From: Chamaecyparis obtusa
Lineage: Eukaryota > Streptophyta > Pinopsida > Cupressales > Cupressaceae
DNA: 64,000 nucleotides
NCBI GenBank assembly: GCA_027943335.1
Contig: BSBK01008843.1
Span: 147,501-211,500, forward strand
Reading direction: 5' to 3'
Shown here: positions 33,180 through 46,380 of the stretch, one piece after another
How positions within the stretch are numbered: the stretch's first letter is position 1
How the letters are laid out: every line of letters starts with the position of its first letter
Position numbers and translations under genes: made by a program
Notes under the pieces: model-generated
Databases searched by the model: none
Told to the model about the DNA's origin: nothing
The model's input: the letters and a program-made list of their open reading frames with translations, nothing else

Positions 33180-34420
33180 ATGAAAGATACCTGCCAAACA
33201 TAGAGGCCTTGTCAGAGGCCTTGATAGAAGTCGTGGCCTGGGCTATGGCCATGGTCATAGAGAAATGAGTAATAATAGTTCTTTTACTAGTTATAAACAT
33301 GAGATTTAAAAGGAAGAACATGATTAGGATAATCATAATGAGGATAGGGCTATATAGTAAGTTAGGAGCCAGGACGAAGGACACGAAGATGTTTAGATAC
33401 ATCATTTACTTCAAGAGCTTCTTAATCATCTAGGACCTATTCTAAAAAAGGTTAGATAAAGGAGTTAATTTATTCTCATGATGAGGATAGGATGAGATCC
33501 TCAAACCCTATGATGATTAATTTGGCTATAGATGAGGATACAATATTAACAAGACACATGAGGGACATCCTTAGATCATGCTCTCATGCTTTTGATAGTT
33601 CTTGGATTTGGTCATTAGTTGAGACCTAGTTCATTGATTTCGATTGATGTTTTCTATACATCCATATGGTAGTAATACAAAGGCCAAGTGTACCATGATG
33701 CATCTATAGAGGTTTTCCTCAGTGTTGGTTGGAAGAACATAAATTGCACTTAGACATATCTACTATTTCATAGGATTTGTTCTTGGATTTATTTTGAGCA
33801 TGATCTCTATTGAATCATTAGAGCCAAAGGAGAACTAATGTGTTTCATGAGTTATGTTAGAACATCATGATAATTGAGAAATATGAGCATTGTTTCTTTA
33901 AGATAAACCAATATGCAAATGTTAAGGATGAAGAAGTGATGTTGGTGTAACATTTTATTAGGGGGTTTAATATTCATATTAGAGGTGATGTTTGGGCCTT
34001 CCAAATTTTTTTTTTAATGAAGCTATAGAAAATCCCACTTTATTTGATGATAATTTAGCTATGGGGCTTGGTAATCACTCAAGTTTATAGGCTAGGAGTA
34101 CTCAATTTTTTGGTTTAGGTGCTAGAGATAATCAGTCACAGGGAAAAAGTTATGCTAGGAGACACCCATAAACCTCCATTGATGGTTTAAAGTCTAAGAA
34201 GTTTTATTTTATTAAGGGAAATAATTTTTGGTTTAATAAAGGTAATAGTTAGAGGAAGTATCACACTTGGAACTATAAAACATGTCATCAAAATAGTCAA
34301 TTGACAAAAATAACTCAACACAATTTTAGCAAGCGTAATGTTCAATAGCCCAACGTACCTCTAGTTGGGAGAGACATGGGTAGAAGTAAACATTTATTTT
34401 TTTGAAGACAAATAGGCCAT
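33180..34420 (+). pseudogene. gag: gag remnant of chromovirus E
   Basis: Heavily decayed. The plus strand reads, with many stops, a Gly/Arg-rich start (PAKHRGLVRGLDRSRGLGYG) and later blocks around 33700-33990 in the position of a chromovirus capsid, followed by a possible zinc-knuckle area (34260-34460). No continuous frame exceeds 60 codons. It is assigned to gag mainly because protease, RT and integrase follow in order. Old relic. Confidence 0.55.
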
Positions 34421-34559
34421 ATTTCTACTTATTTCCATTGTAGATACACTCATGCTACTATTAAGAGATTAGCCACATTAGAGCCTACTATGTCCAATGC
34501 TAATAGATCTCACTGAGTGTTTTTAGTTTTTTATCATCAACAGACCAAGCATTAGGGAA

Positions 34560-34830
34560 CTATCATCAAGACATAAGGTGTGTTAGAAAATACTTCTATT
34601 TCCATATTATTTGATTTCAGAGCTTCACAATCTTTTATATATCCTTCTATTGTTGGGTTTTGTGGGCTAGTGGTGGTAAGGAAAAAGAATAGGTGTCAAG
34701 TAGAATTAGCTAGAGGAGAAAAAATGAATGTAGATTATTTTATTTCAGACTCCGTTCTAGGTGTCAGTGGTTTTGTGATGACAGTGAACCTATGAATTAT
34801 CCCTCTAGGTTCATGCAATGTAGTGTTGGG
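34560..34830 (+). pseudogene. Protease remnant of chromovirus E
   Basis: The ORF at 34580-34795 reads ISILFDFRASQSFIYPSIVG, which lines up with the Tekay/Del-type protease active site (usual form LFDSGASHSFI). The catalytic D is present, but the S-G pair that follows is F-R, so the site is dead. The rest of the protease fold continues to about 34920 (SCNVVLGMHLLEDH-like block). Confidence 0.7.
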
Positions 34831-35099
34831 TATGCACTTGTTAGAGGATCATAAATCTAATATTGACTATGAGAGTAAGAAAATGTGGTGCATAGATGAT
34901 TTTAGTGTGGATGTAAAAATTGTTGGTAGATAGAGACCTATATCTTTGAGAATGATTTTGGTAATGCATTTGAAGAGGTATAGGTGGAAGGGTTGTCAGT
35001 TGTTTTTCATTTTAGTAAATGCCTTAGATGAGGGAAAGAGTAAGGACATGTCTTTGGATAGTCATCCCCTCCTTTGTGAGTATGTGATGTATTTCCTTG

Positions 35100-36415
35100 T
35101 GAGATCTTGAGCATGCCTCCCAAATGGGATATAGATTTCTACATAGAGATTGTTCCTCAAGAAGAGCCCATATCCAAGGCACCTTACAAAATGAAAATAC
35201 AAGAATTGTGTGAGAATTGATTATAGCTCGAAGATATTTTAACTTAGGGGTTTATTTGATTGAGTGTGTTTCTGTGGGGAGATCTATTCATATTTGTGAA
35301 GAATAATAATGGTTCTCTTAAATTATGTATTGATTATAGATAGTAAATGAGCTCACCATAAATAATATAGATACCCTTTTCTGAGAATAGATGATCTCTT
35401 TGATTAGAGAAAGGGAGACAACACATTTTCTAAAATTGATCGTAAGTAAGCTTACCACTAACTAAAAATTCATGAGACAGGCATCCATCGTACAACTTTC
35501 TATGCTAGGTATTTGTCACTATGAGTTTATAATGGTTCCTTTTGGGTTAACTAATGTCCCATAATTTTTTATGGGTTTGATGCATGGTGCTTTTACAATT
35601 ACCTAGATCATTTTGTCTTGGTCTTTCTAGATGATATTTTGGTCTATTCAAGGATAGTAGATGAGCATGAGAAGCATTAAGGAAGGTTTTGTAACATCTT
35701 CAAGATAGTTATCTATATGAAAAGTTGGCTAAGTGCAAGTTTTTCCAGGTGGAGATTAAGTATTTGTGACATGTTATTTTTGGAGAAGGTATCTTAGTTT
35801 ATGCCTCAAAGATAGAGGTGATTATAGATTGGCCAAGACTAAATAATGAATTGGAGGTTCAAAATTTTATGGTTTTAGTGGGTTAATACTATTTTTCATG
35901 AAATATTTTGTGAGAGTGGCTCATCCTATTACTTCTCGTCATAGAAAGGGAATAATTCCATGTCAACATATCAATGTGAGGCTATATTTGAGACATGTAA
36001 GGAGAGATTAAATAGTTCTATGATATTAGTAATGTCAAATCATATTAGAGACCTTATTGTATGTGCGGATGCATTTTTAGATGGTATTGGATCATTCCTT
36101 ATGCAAGAAGGACCTTTTATTTCTTATGATTCTTGCAAAATCAATGGTCATGAGCTGAACTAGGCCACCCATGAATTAGATTTGGTAGAAATAGTACATG
36201 ATTTATAGTGATGGAGGAATTTTCTATTGGGAAATTAGTTTGAGTTACATTTAGACTATTGCAATTTAATGTATATCTTCACATAGCCTAATTTGAATGG
36301 TAGGCAATGACACTGGATGGACTTCTTGTACAAGTATAATTTTGAAGTGAACTATATCTAGGGAAAGGAGAATGTAGTAGGAGATTCCTTGAGTAGGTGG
36401 AGGCACAAGATCTGA
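35100..36415 (+). pseudogene. RT and RNase H remnant of chromovirus E
   Basis: RT starts after EEPISKAPYKM (about 35162), includes LKLCIDYR (about 35320) and a ruined region where YLDD should be (35620-35640, reading VFLDDILVYS across frames). It then has KCKFFQVEIKYL. RNase H is best seen at 35960-36163 (MSTYQCEAIFETCKERL, then VCADAFLDGIGSFLMQ) and ends in ENVVGDSLSR. Many stops and frameshifts make it the oldest pol in the window. The motif set is that of Del/Tekay-like chromoviruses. Confidence 0.75.
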
Positions 36416-36439
36416 TCAGTGACATTCAATGTGGACTTA

Positions 36440-37890
36440 GAGACTCAGATCCTTCAGGCTCTTTCTAGAGACACTTTATATTATAAGATTAGATCAAAGA
36501 TTGATGCACGAAGAGCATTTGAGGGAAAATTTGTAGGATATTATTTAGAACTAGATGGGATTATATGACACCTTGACATGATCTATGTTCCACCTTTGGA
36601 TGGTTTACATAATTTAAACATGATAGAGGTTCACTATGCACCTTACTCCATGTGTCATAGAGTTGAGGAGATGCACGCAAACCTTTGAAAATTTATCATT
36701 GGTCTAAGACGAAGAGGGGCACTATAGATTTTTCTACCATGTGTTTGGAATTTTATAGGGTGAAAGAAAAACACCAGCACCCTACAAGGATCTTACAAAC
36801 TAATCTCATTCCAAAGTAGAAATGGGATATTATATCAATGGATTTTATATTTGGATTTTGAGTTACTCCATGGAGGCATGATGCCATTATGATCATCATT
36901 GACTAGATTACCAAAGTGGCCATTTCTCACCTATTCAGTCATCCTACATTGTAGCCACTGTAGAAAGAGTTTTCATGGAAGATATTTTGACGCTACACGA
37001 CACTCCATAGAGGATCATTTAAAACAGGGATCTAATATTTTCTTTCACCTTATGGAATTCACTTCAACATGCCTTCAGGACATGACTAAACTTTAGTACA
37101 TCATATCACCCTGAGACTAATGGACAAAGTTAATCAAGTATTGGAGGAAATAATTATGGATGCATGTGATGGAAAAATAATTGCAATGGGAGGATTACTT
37201 GTACTTGGTGGAGTTTGCATACAATAAAGGCTATTATAGTTCGATCAAAATTTCTCCCTTTTAGGCATTATATGATCATCCTTGTCACACACGTTGAGAT
37301 ATGATTGACTAGAGGATCAAGTTATTTTAGGGTTGGAGATGATTAGATCCATCCACCCAGTAGGCGGACTATATCTGAGAGTATTTGGTGGTATCATAGG
37401 ACAACAAGAAAAATTATGTTGATGCTCATTGGGTAGATTAACACTTATTTATTGATGATAGAGTATTTTGTAGAGTGCATCCTTAGAAGAGTTTGATCCT
37501 CTATGGAAATGTTTCTAAGTTGGCACCTCATTGTTTTTTCCTTTTGAGATTCTGGAGAGGATAGGACTAGTTTCCTATAGCCTTTCCTTTCCACCTAGCT
37601 TTTCACACATACATGATGTATTTCACATTTCTATACTTAGGTAGTATATTCTTGACGTGGCCCATGTTTTGGATTGAAATGCATTGTAGGTTGAGAATGG
37701 GCTGCTCATTTTGGAGCCCATGCACATTCTAGAGTAGTGGGGACTAAACCTTTGGGGTTAGGTCATCAACCAAGTAAGGTCCCATTAGGACTATAATGAT
37801 GATTATTTAACCACTTGAGAAGATGTAGTGAGGATAACTTGGGATTTATATCGCTATTTATTTTTAGGCTTCTAGGTGTAAGCCTTATTT
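36440..37890 (+). pseudogene. Integrase and chromodomain remnant of chromovirus E
   Basis: Recognisable pieces are the zinc-binding region (about 36590-36790, with EVHYAPYSMCHR), a core block reading ISMDFIFGF (about 36832-36862), the LVEFAYNKGYYSSI segment (about 37210-37250), and the C-terminal module, with a HVLDWNALQVENGLLILEP-like reading across frames (37660-37725). A chromodomain-like tail, with WDY and TWE blocks, lies near 37790-37860. A polypurine tract AGGTGGGGAGGA (37892-37903) follows. No intact frame. Confidence 0.72.
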
Positions 37891-37904
37891 TAGGTGGGGA
37901 GGAT

Positions 37905-38299
37905 ATAGTACTTTTACACCTAGTTTCATTTCATATTCTTCATCAATACCATGCGTGGACTATTTATGTGTGGGTGTGATGTCCTTGTGGTATCTATGTT
38001 TTTGCTTTCTTAGGATGACTATGGTATAGACTCTATATGATAACATTGGTGTTTTTATGCTAAGATGGATACATTTTGGTTATTTATTAGTACATATATG
38101 ATTCAATTATGATATTTTTGTTAGTTGTTCACATGCTTATGGGCTATTCATTTATTGACCCATGTTACTATGTTTATGCTATTTCTTGATGTTTACTCCT
38201 ATTTGACATTCCTATATGATGTGGAAAAAAGTCATAGTGACTCATTCATGAGATCTACATGATGTCTCATTCCTATCATTTATTGTGACTTTTTAACAT

Positions 38300-38366
<67 letters not shown>

Positions 38367-39535
38367 CATGTTCATTTATCTTGTTGATGCAACCTTGTAG
38401 GTACCAGACATCATCTCCCCTAAATTAGAAGGATTGAATGTGCCTCACTACTCGATGGATGTTATTGACAGAGATGTCATGAGATCCAATCATTCACTTA
38501 ACCCCAACCACCATCCCACAAATGGATGTTCTTTTCTGAGTTACCCTTCTAGATTGTAAGATAGATGATACCAAATCTCTTTGTTACCTTGTTTATCTAT
38601 TTGGATTGCAAATGTGCTTTGGTATGTAGTTTTGATTTTTGCATTCTAGTACATCTCAGTGGATTTGTCTCTATGGTTGTTCATGGTTGGGAAAGCATAA
38701 TGTTGTATTAAATCATATATGGTAGTAGTAAAAATTAACCTTTCTTTCTCATCATATGATTAAATTCTTCCAGGTTCAAGTAATATAAAACAATATAAAT
38801 AAAATTGGTTATCCTAATATTAAAGTATAAAAGTCATTATGGTAATAGTGGTTAAATTAATTTGTGGAGTTTAAATTCTAATTAATAGGGTCACATCATA
38901 AAGTATGATGATAGAATGATGTTCTTGTAATTATATTAATATCATTAATGTGGTTTTGGAGCAACATAACAAATATAATTAATAAATTGAACCTAACCTT
39001 ACACTTTTGATGTCCTTTATATAAAGTTGGATAAAATATATTTTTTAATCTATTAAAAGAATAATAGTATTTTAATTCAATAATTACATCATTATTTTAT
39101 ATTAGAACGACATCCAATAATGATTATAATGTTAAGTCAGTTGAAATAAAATAAAAGATTAAATATAAAATAAAAAACCAAATGGAATAAAACACATAAA
39201 ATACAAGTATGTTTATGTACTAAATGAAATAAAATATTAAATAAAATAAAACAAAATTAAGTAAAATATATTCACATAAATACAGATTTGAAAATGGTCA
39301 TTTAATGACTATTATGAAATTTTTATGAGATGTTATTAATTGCATAATGGTTGTAAGAGGAATTAAAAAGAGGGAACACCTACTAGAATGGATATACAAA
39401 GAATTCCTAGAGATTTTGAAAATTAAAATTGGACGGATTTTATTTTGTGGAAGGATTCATTCACGGGTTTTGAAAGAATTGAGGGTTGCCTTTTTCTAGT
39501 TCTCGAATCTTAGTCTTCAGGTACGTTAGTAATTT
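37905..39535 (+). repeat. 3' LTR of chromovirus E
   Basis: Begins right after the polypurine tract AGGTGGGGAGGA. From about 38380 it aligns with 284-1445 to a point near 39535. The true 3' end may lie further right, because the partner copy at 1-1464 is cut at that point by copia A. No coding frame. A long TG microsatellite lies inside. Confidence 0.72.
38303..38364. repeat. (TG)31 microsatellite
   Basis: 62 bp of uninterrupted TG dinucleotides inside the E LTR. The corresponding part of the 1-1464 copy has only ATGT/TATG-type repeats. Confidence 0.98.
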
Positions 39536-42038
39536 TATGTGATTTAGATTTTAATATTTACAATATATTTATATTTGTATTAGAATTTAGTAGCCATCTC
39601 ATTTTGATTATCTTTGTAAAGTGTAGTATGAATCGAGTGGACTGGCCTCATTTATCAATGTGTCATCTTCATGTTGTAACTTTTGGGATCCAATAATGAC
39701 TAAACTTGTAATAATATTTTGGAATCATGATTTTGGATTTTATTTTTGTTTTGATTCTTGTTTTGGTCATTATTAGTACTTTTAGGGGTAAGCAAGTACT
39801 ATTGCATCATTTTATGATTCCTTTCATTAATTAATTCTTTCCACGAATTACAATTTGGTATATTTCTTATTTTGTTAAAAATAACACATTCTATAGTTTA
39901 GTAAATTTTTTAAGTTTGTAAATTTTAAGATTTTTTTGTTAATAAATTGTATATGTTTTTTTAGGATTTTACTAAATTTTACGAATTAAATTTTATTACT
40001 CTTCCATATTGCTTTATTTATTGTTATTTAATTATTGAATATTTTAAAGTTTTTTTGAATTTTAATTGATTTTCTTTACTTTTTTTTAAATTTTTTTTTA
40101 CAAATTTTTTAACCAAAAGTCTAATGTGTAATTTGTGTTATATTATATTAAGATAATATTGACTACTTTTGTTACATTATAAAATATTGAATATTTTTTG
40201 AATTTATTTTAATATATATTATATAAATTTAGATTTAATATAATAACATTATAATATTGCTATTATGATTTAATATTCCCTCCTTATCTATGCCTATTTC
40301 CATTAAGTGTTTATTGGTTGGGAATTTTCTAGCGCTTATAACTACGTGCTTGTGTTTTCAGTTTGATATATTTTTATTAATTTCATTTTTATTCCAACTT
40401 ATCCTCTTATGTGTTGGCATCTTTCTCCAACTTAGATGGCATTTTTTTTTAGCTATTATTCCAAAGACTCATTGTTCTAATTCATTTAAGTTTCTTCTTT
40501 ATGCTTTTTCTTTGCTGGCATATGCAATAGTTAATTGGTTTATAAGTTTTGTATTGAAAAGGAGAATGTTATACCTTTTTGGTATTGTTTAGGTGAATTG
40601 ATATCTTCCCTATAGAGCCCATCCTCTAGTTTTTTGTCGAGGGAATAGAGGGACAGATTTCTTAGAATTTAAAATTAGCTAATGATTAGCTTTATTTAGT
40701 TAAGAAATAATCTTAGTTAGTTGTTGAATGGTAATTTGGTTAATAGATTTAAAAATAATAAAATTAATAAATGAAATCTAGCTAATTAGATAATGTGATA
40801 ACATTAGGTTGATTTAAAATAATTAATGATCATTCTTTTTTAATTCTCAGTTAGATATTTTAATCATTGTCATTTTGTTTTTTTTAATAAATGTTGTCTA
40901 GATTTTGTTAAGTTGGTATTCAATATTTATTTATTGGGTTTTAGTTAGGAAAGTTAAAATTTATTTGATTAGATTTAGATATTGATTTATTAATGATTAT
41001 TTCTTTCATAATTAACTAATAATTAGGGTATATTTTTTTATTTAAATTAATGTAGATAATAATAGCTAGGATATTGATTTTTGTGTAGTTACGGGTAGTA
41101 ATTAAATCAATTATACAAATTTGATTTTAATTAGAGTTGATTATATCTAATTTTATCATTAGCATGTCAAATTAGATAAAATCACATTTCCTAATTCAGT
41201 AGTGATACTTAATTTATACATAATCATACAAAATGTTATCTCCTTAATGTTAATGTATCTACATTATGTTGTAATTTTGGATTATCCTTTTATGTTCTAT
41301 GAGAGTGTCCTTCTGTTATGATTATTTCGGGTAGTATTTTTGGGTTTCTTGGCCTTGATTCATTTTATGGATATTGGAAGCTTGGGGGTAAATGCTTTTG
41401 TTCTTATGTGATACTTTTTCCATGTTTCAATTGATTCTCTCAATTTGGCATGTTGATATCATCCTCTTGATTATTGCAATATGGAACATAATTTAATTTT
41501 ACGAGCATGGATTCATTTCCATGGTAATATTGATTTGGAAATCATGCAAGATCTTTATGTTTTAATTTAATCCTTTATTGTAAAGATTGGGATATTTATT
41601 TATAGACTTGAATGTTAGTGATTTTATGATGGTATGACCCTCTATGGATATAATAGAGTTTTGTTGATCTTATCTTATTTTGGAGCTCACATTTCTTTTT
41701 CTCTCTCATTTCAATTTTCTTTGAGGAGGGTTTTCTAGGAACATGATTAGGGGACTGGCTCACAATGGGGGTCAGGGTTCAATGTGGCTGCCAAGATAAC
41801 CCATCGTCGATAGATAATCTAGTGATGACATAATTAAAATAAACTAGGTTGGGTAAGACATTAAACAAGATAATTTGGATACCTCCCACATGGCCTTGAG
41901 TTCTTGTATAGACTAAATATGGGTTGGAAAAGTCCTAGAAGAAAATGTGGTGTAAGACTAGTAGATCAACTCCTTGTCCTCATGAAAGGTTTTTGGTTCC
42001 ACATGAGTCTTACCTAGGTGTTGGGGACTAGTGAGACA
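39536..42038. other. Unassigned AT-rich region
   Basis: About 2.5 kb, very AT-rich, with runs of T and A and no motif that I can place. The longest frame, 40290-40592, encodes 100 hydrophobic residues, as expected from T-rich codons (Phe/Leu/Ile) by chance. I do not call it a gene. It may include the rest of the E LTR (its 3' end is not defined) and older relics. A GC-richer patch at 41750-41830 does not match a primer site that I recognise. Confidence 0.5.
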
Positions 42039-42532
42039 TGTTAACATATGAGAAAATAGATTTAAATTAGAATTAAGTGAAAGAGTTAGATAAAAAAACT
42101 ATAAATAAAATGGAAAGAATAACAATACTAGATAGATTTGATGTGAATACTTAGTGGCATAGTAGCACCATGAGATATCTCCAATATCCAATATCCCAAT
42201 ATTTCCAATATGTGAAATACAAGAAAGGTAGATTATTTATGTAGGAAATAGATTATATGAAGCATGGACAAGGTTGAGACAAGTGTCTCAACCCAGAGGA
42301 GGTAGAGTCCCAATAGAACTCCATAATATCCTCTAGAAGAATTAGAGTCCAAATTGGACTTAACCATATTGTAGGAGTTAGAGTCTAAATTACACTCAAC
42401 CATGTCATAGGAGATGTTAGAGTCCAAGTGGGATTGAAAAATATCCACATAAATAATATCCACCTAATAAATATGGTCACCTAATTAAACTTAAGTAAAG
42501 AGTGAAATGAAAAAATACCATTTACTCTTACA
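42039..42532 (-). repeat. 3' LTR of copia fragment F
   Basis: Starts TGTTAACATATG and ends CTCTTACA in the plus reading. On the minus strand it follows the purine-rich TTAAGAGGGG, its polypurine tract (42532-42542). Inside (42340-42440), units around TTAGAGTCCAAATTGG repeat about three times. The left end is uncertain, because no partner LTR is in the window. Confidence 0.5.
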
Positions 42533-42789
42533 CCCCTCTTAAGTGCAACTTGGGGAGTACAATAATGGAGTACATATTCATATGGGTCCTGAAACAAAGC
42601 CATGTTAAGTACCCATGTAAAAATACAATAAAACCTCTCATAAATGAAGAAAAGGAGAAAATATAGTGGGATAAAAATCCTTTCAAAAAGAGAGAAAATA
42701 AGAAATAAAAATGCTCAAGTAGAAGGAGACACCTGATGTACCCCAAGAAAAGAATATAAGTGAATGGACTATCTCCTAGTGAGGGTTTG

Positions 42790-43205
42790 GTAAATATGTT
42801 TTTAGTCTACTATGATGTCTGGTAATGTTGAAGATCAAGGATATTCTCATGAATCGACTCACAAATGTAATGAATGTGAATCTCAATGTGCTTGGTATGT
42901 TGACAATGCATTGGTTTGTGAAAAATATTAATGGTACCCTAGTTATCACAAAAGATGACTATTGGATTTTAGAAAAGAATGTCAAATTGATTGAGGATGT
43001 TCTAAAGCCAAATAGTCTTAGTAGTTGCATTAATTAATTTTTAGTACCCAGTCTTAGTGAATGAAAGAGAAATTACAGATTGATTATCACTCGACCATGA
43101 AACTAGACCTGAATGAAGAGAGAAGAAATATCCTAAAGTAGACTTTTGATCCTCAGAATCATCAACCCAATCTAATGTTATACTAAAATTGATTGATTAA
43201 TTGAA
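42790..43205 (-). pseudogene. Copia RNase H remnant (fragment F)
   Basis: The minus strand reads DWVDDSEDQKSTLGYFFSLH, then GLVSWSSDNQSVISLS, then an INATTKTIWL block and KHIEIHIHYI. This is the C-terminal RNase H of Ty1/copia pol, with the expected order of the DW...KSTSGY, VSWSS.KQ, AIWL and KHIEI..H motifs. In-frame stops are present. About 250 bp of noncoding DNA separates it from the polypurine tract and LTR on its left. The rest of pol is missing at the junction with copia G (43205-43246). Confidence 0.82.
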
Positions 43206-43245
43206 GAACATAATGTGAAGATGATCATTGAGCTATAAAGGTATA

Positions 43246-44681
43246 TGTGAGATATTAAATCAATTATTATATTATCATTGATGTCAACTAGTTTTGACTG
43301 TACCTATAATGTTAATTGCAAACATATGAAGAAGGTATAATGGTGAAGAAATGTGATATTAACATGAGGATGAGATGTATGAGTGAGATATGAGTATGGT
43401 ATTCACTGGGTAACTTATTAATGAGTCTATGACAACATCTGAGTGATTTGATTGTATTACATGATTCTGTTGACAATTGAAGATCAAGAACAAAAAAGTT
43501 TACGTGGTCGGTATATGAAGAACTTAGTATACACCAAGTTGATACAATGTACACCAAGCAAGTGTAGTGTATACTAAGTATGGTATAGTTTTAACCAAGA
43601 TGGAAGTCATCGACACATCACGGTATTGAATGAGTGAAAGAGATAATATGGAACATGTGATTGTCGACTAAAGATGATGATATGGATGAATCTGGATGAT
43701 TTTGAGGTTAAAGATAAAGTTTATTATAAAGATCTACGATTGAAAAAATTCAAGAAAGATCTGATGATGAAGATTGAAACATGTTTAACACACAAGTTCT
43801 AAGGAAGGTTAAAGCTGAGAAATCAATGATGGAGATTAAGTGCCAAAATCTATGGATAAGAAGAAAATGGTTTATCATGTCTATAAAAGGATACAAGAGA
43901 TTCATAATGGAAAATGCAAGTGAGAAGATTTTATTCATGTGAAACTGGTCAGACAGGTTGAAGTGAGAACTGAGAAATTTGGCAGACTACATCGAGTAGA
44001 ACAGAGTTGGAGGATATTATGGAATTGAAGAGATTATGATGGTGAGACGTGTATGAGCTTAGCATAGATTTGAATAACTGCAAAGTGGTATATGAGCTTA
44101 GCAAAGATCTAAATAACTACAAAGGAAGTTGTATTTGAATTAGATCATTTACTATTGCATTCTAACCATTGCTACAGACAAAATCTATTAACCAAGCAGG
44201 ACTTAATAATCTTTATTATGCCATTCAATGAATGTTGATTATTTTCTTGTCGACCCAAGTGAATGTATGGTCATGGAGAACTGTTAGTGATAAATCCTCT
44301 AACAAGGTCACACCTTACAATGTGTTTTGTAACATTTAACACGTTTGGCTATTAATTGAACTCACTTTAGAAGAGTGAAATTATTTTGGGTATCGGTCCT
44401 AGGTGGTTTTTCCCCTAATAGGGTTTCCACATTAAAAATCAAGTTTTATATGTGTATGGATGTGATGATTTGTTATTTTTCTATACACATTATAGTTACC
44501 CAGTTTGATCACTATATACTAGTTTATTTTAATGGTATTCAGTAAATGAATCACAAAGACATAGTCAAGTGTTACTGAGTTGTTTAGATTATTTGAAGGA
44601 TTTTTTTATACATCTGAGACTATTAGGGACTATAGGATAACGAGACATAACTAATTCAATCCCCCTCTTAGTTATGTAACA
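43246..44681 (+). repeat. 5' LTR of copia element G
   Basis: About 1436 bp. It matches the LTR of copia A in several blocks: ATTATATTATCATTGATGTCAA at the start, AGGTCACACCTTACA, the TTAGAAGAGTGAAA block and GGGTTTCCACATTAAA. It ends TTATGTAACA right before a primer site. The exact start is uncertain by a few bases. Confidence 0.78.
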
Positions 44682-44682
44682 A

Positions 44683-44697
44683 TTGGTATAAGTGCTA
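44683..44697 (+). other. Primer-binding site of copia G (degenerate)
   Basis: TTGGTATAAGTGCTAGAG, a mutated form of the TTGGTATCAGAGC primer site, immediately after the LTR. Confidence 0.72.
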
Positions 44698-44745
44698 GAG
44701 TACTTGAAGGAAGAATTTTGAAAGACTTAAGTTAAAGATCACAAG

Positions 44746-45341
44746 ATGTATAAGATAGAGGTACCAAAGATGAACAAAGATAATTTCTCAAGATGGAAAA
44801 GTAGGATGAAGTTGTATCTATCAGGCATTGGAGATTCTGGAACATACTACTTGGAAAATGAGTTCATAAATCCTACTAGTCCTTTTACTTTGACACATAT
44901 GACAGAAATATATCTTGAACATAATTCTATGATGATTGTGATTTCTTTTTATCTATCAGATGTTGAATTTTAAGACATCAAGACTTGTACAAATGCAAAA
45001 TAGATGTGGTAAAAATTGACACTAGTTCATGGAGGACATGTGAATGTGCTTAGGCAAAAATATGAAAGTCTAAGAGGTATTTTTGATGATATGAACATGA
45101 AAGAAGGTGAAAACATCGCACAGTATAGTAATTGAGTCAAGGAAGTGGTGAATGCTACCTAAGGAGTAGGTAGAACTATTAAAGAAGACACAATGGTAAG
45201 TAAAATTCTCAAAAAAAATTTACTTGCCTATGCTATTAGAGTATCTACAATTTATGAAATGGTAGCAACTCCTGCTAATAATATTTCACTTGATAGTTTG
45301 ATTGGTAGATTGATTACATTTGAGCTTAGCAACTATGATAA
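44746..45341 (+). pseudogene. gag: gag fragment of copia G
   Basis: Ty1/copia gag. It starts MYKIEVPKMNKDNFSRWKSR (the N-terminal FSRWKSRMKLYL motif), continues with KYESLRGIFDDMNMKEGENI and VKEVVNAT, and ends at RLITFELSNYDN. There it is cut by the Sirevirus-like element H. It has stops after about 75 codons and elsewhere. It is the same family as copia A, which has the homologous CESLRGKFDEM and FELSNFNN blocks. Zinc knuckle and pol are not in the window. Confidence 0.87.
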
Positions 45342-46380
45342 TGTTAGAAATAGGGAATATTGAGAGGGGGGGGGGGGGGTGAATCAGTATTCTAAAAACT
45401 TTATCTTTTACCCAATTATGGATATAATAGATTATCTTTACACATGCATAACATAAGAAGCTAAACAACATGCATAGCAATAACAATAAAGAACTCATAA
45501 CACATGATTTGTTCTAGAGGAAACCCTGGCCAAGGGAAAACCCCAGTGGGGATGGTACCCACTAAGATCCACTAATCAAAAGTATCCTATTAAGGATGTT
45601 GACCCTATTAGGATTCTATTACAAGCATATAGTGTATCAATCCTAATTAAGGGACTATAGGTCTTGTTAGAAGCCTCAACCCTGTTAGGAGTTGGTAGTA
45701 CAAAATGTGATTACCAGCTGAGCCCACTGCCCAAACAAGTAATGTACAATATACACTGATTACAAAAAGAGGTCAAGGTACACAACCTTATACTACTTTC
45801 ATCAATATCTCTTCACTAATCTTTCACGATCGCTATTACATATACATCATAGATCTTGCATACTACATACATCTTTCTTACATATTACAATTACATTTAT
45901 AAAAGTTATTAGGGCTAATAACTTTACTTGGTCAGCTACCATATTACAAAATAAATTTATCCAAGGGAAAACATCTAGTATGTCATCCCTTTATATTTTT
46001 AAGACATTATTTTGATAAACAAAATAATCCCTTAACTCTTTACCAATTCTTCCTTCATATTCTAACCTGTCAGCTTCACACTGTCTTTAGAAAAACTGTC
46101 ATAACTCCTTCCGTAGATTCTGTACTGGCTTGCACTCTGAGATGGGTCATCATTAGTCACCATAGAGTCTATGTTCAAGTGTGCAAGAACTGAACTTACA
46201 CCAGTCAATGTCACAAACAAAAACTGTGTCTAGGTGCATTGGTGAAAATACTATCTCACACTTAGACAAATTTGCAATGCACTCTATCATACTTGCTCTC
46301 TGACTTGTGTGATCTTCATGTGGATCATATGTTTCCATAATGAAAACATCTATGCCATCAACTCAGCAAAATTTCCAACA
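45342..46380 (-). repeat. 3' LTR of Sirevirus-like element H
   Basis: 1039 bp, TGTTAGAAATAGGGAATAT to ATTTCCAACA. On the minus strand its end has the GATTCACCCCCC...CTCTCAATATTC arrangement typical of plant copia LTR 3' ends; a run of about 15 G lies at 45365-45379 in the plus reading. A second copy of the LTR is the solo LTR at 31652-32668. Confidence 0.85.

Noticed and set aside
38303..38364. Telomere-like or satellite DNA
   Set aside because: A simple TG dinucleotide run, not the plant telomere repeat TTTAGGG.
40290..40592. 100-codon hydrophobic ORF that could suggest a membrane protein
   Set aside because: The region is T-rich, which gives Phe, Leu and Ile codons by chance. No homologue or conserved motif, no splice or promoter context.
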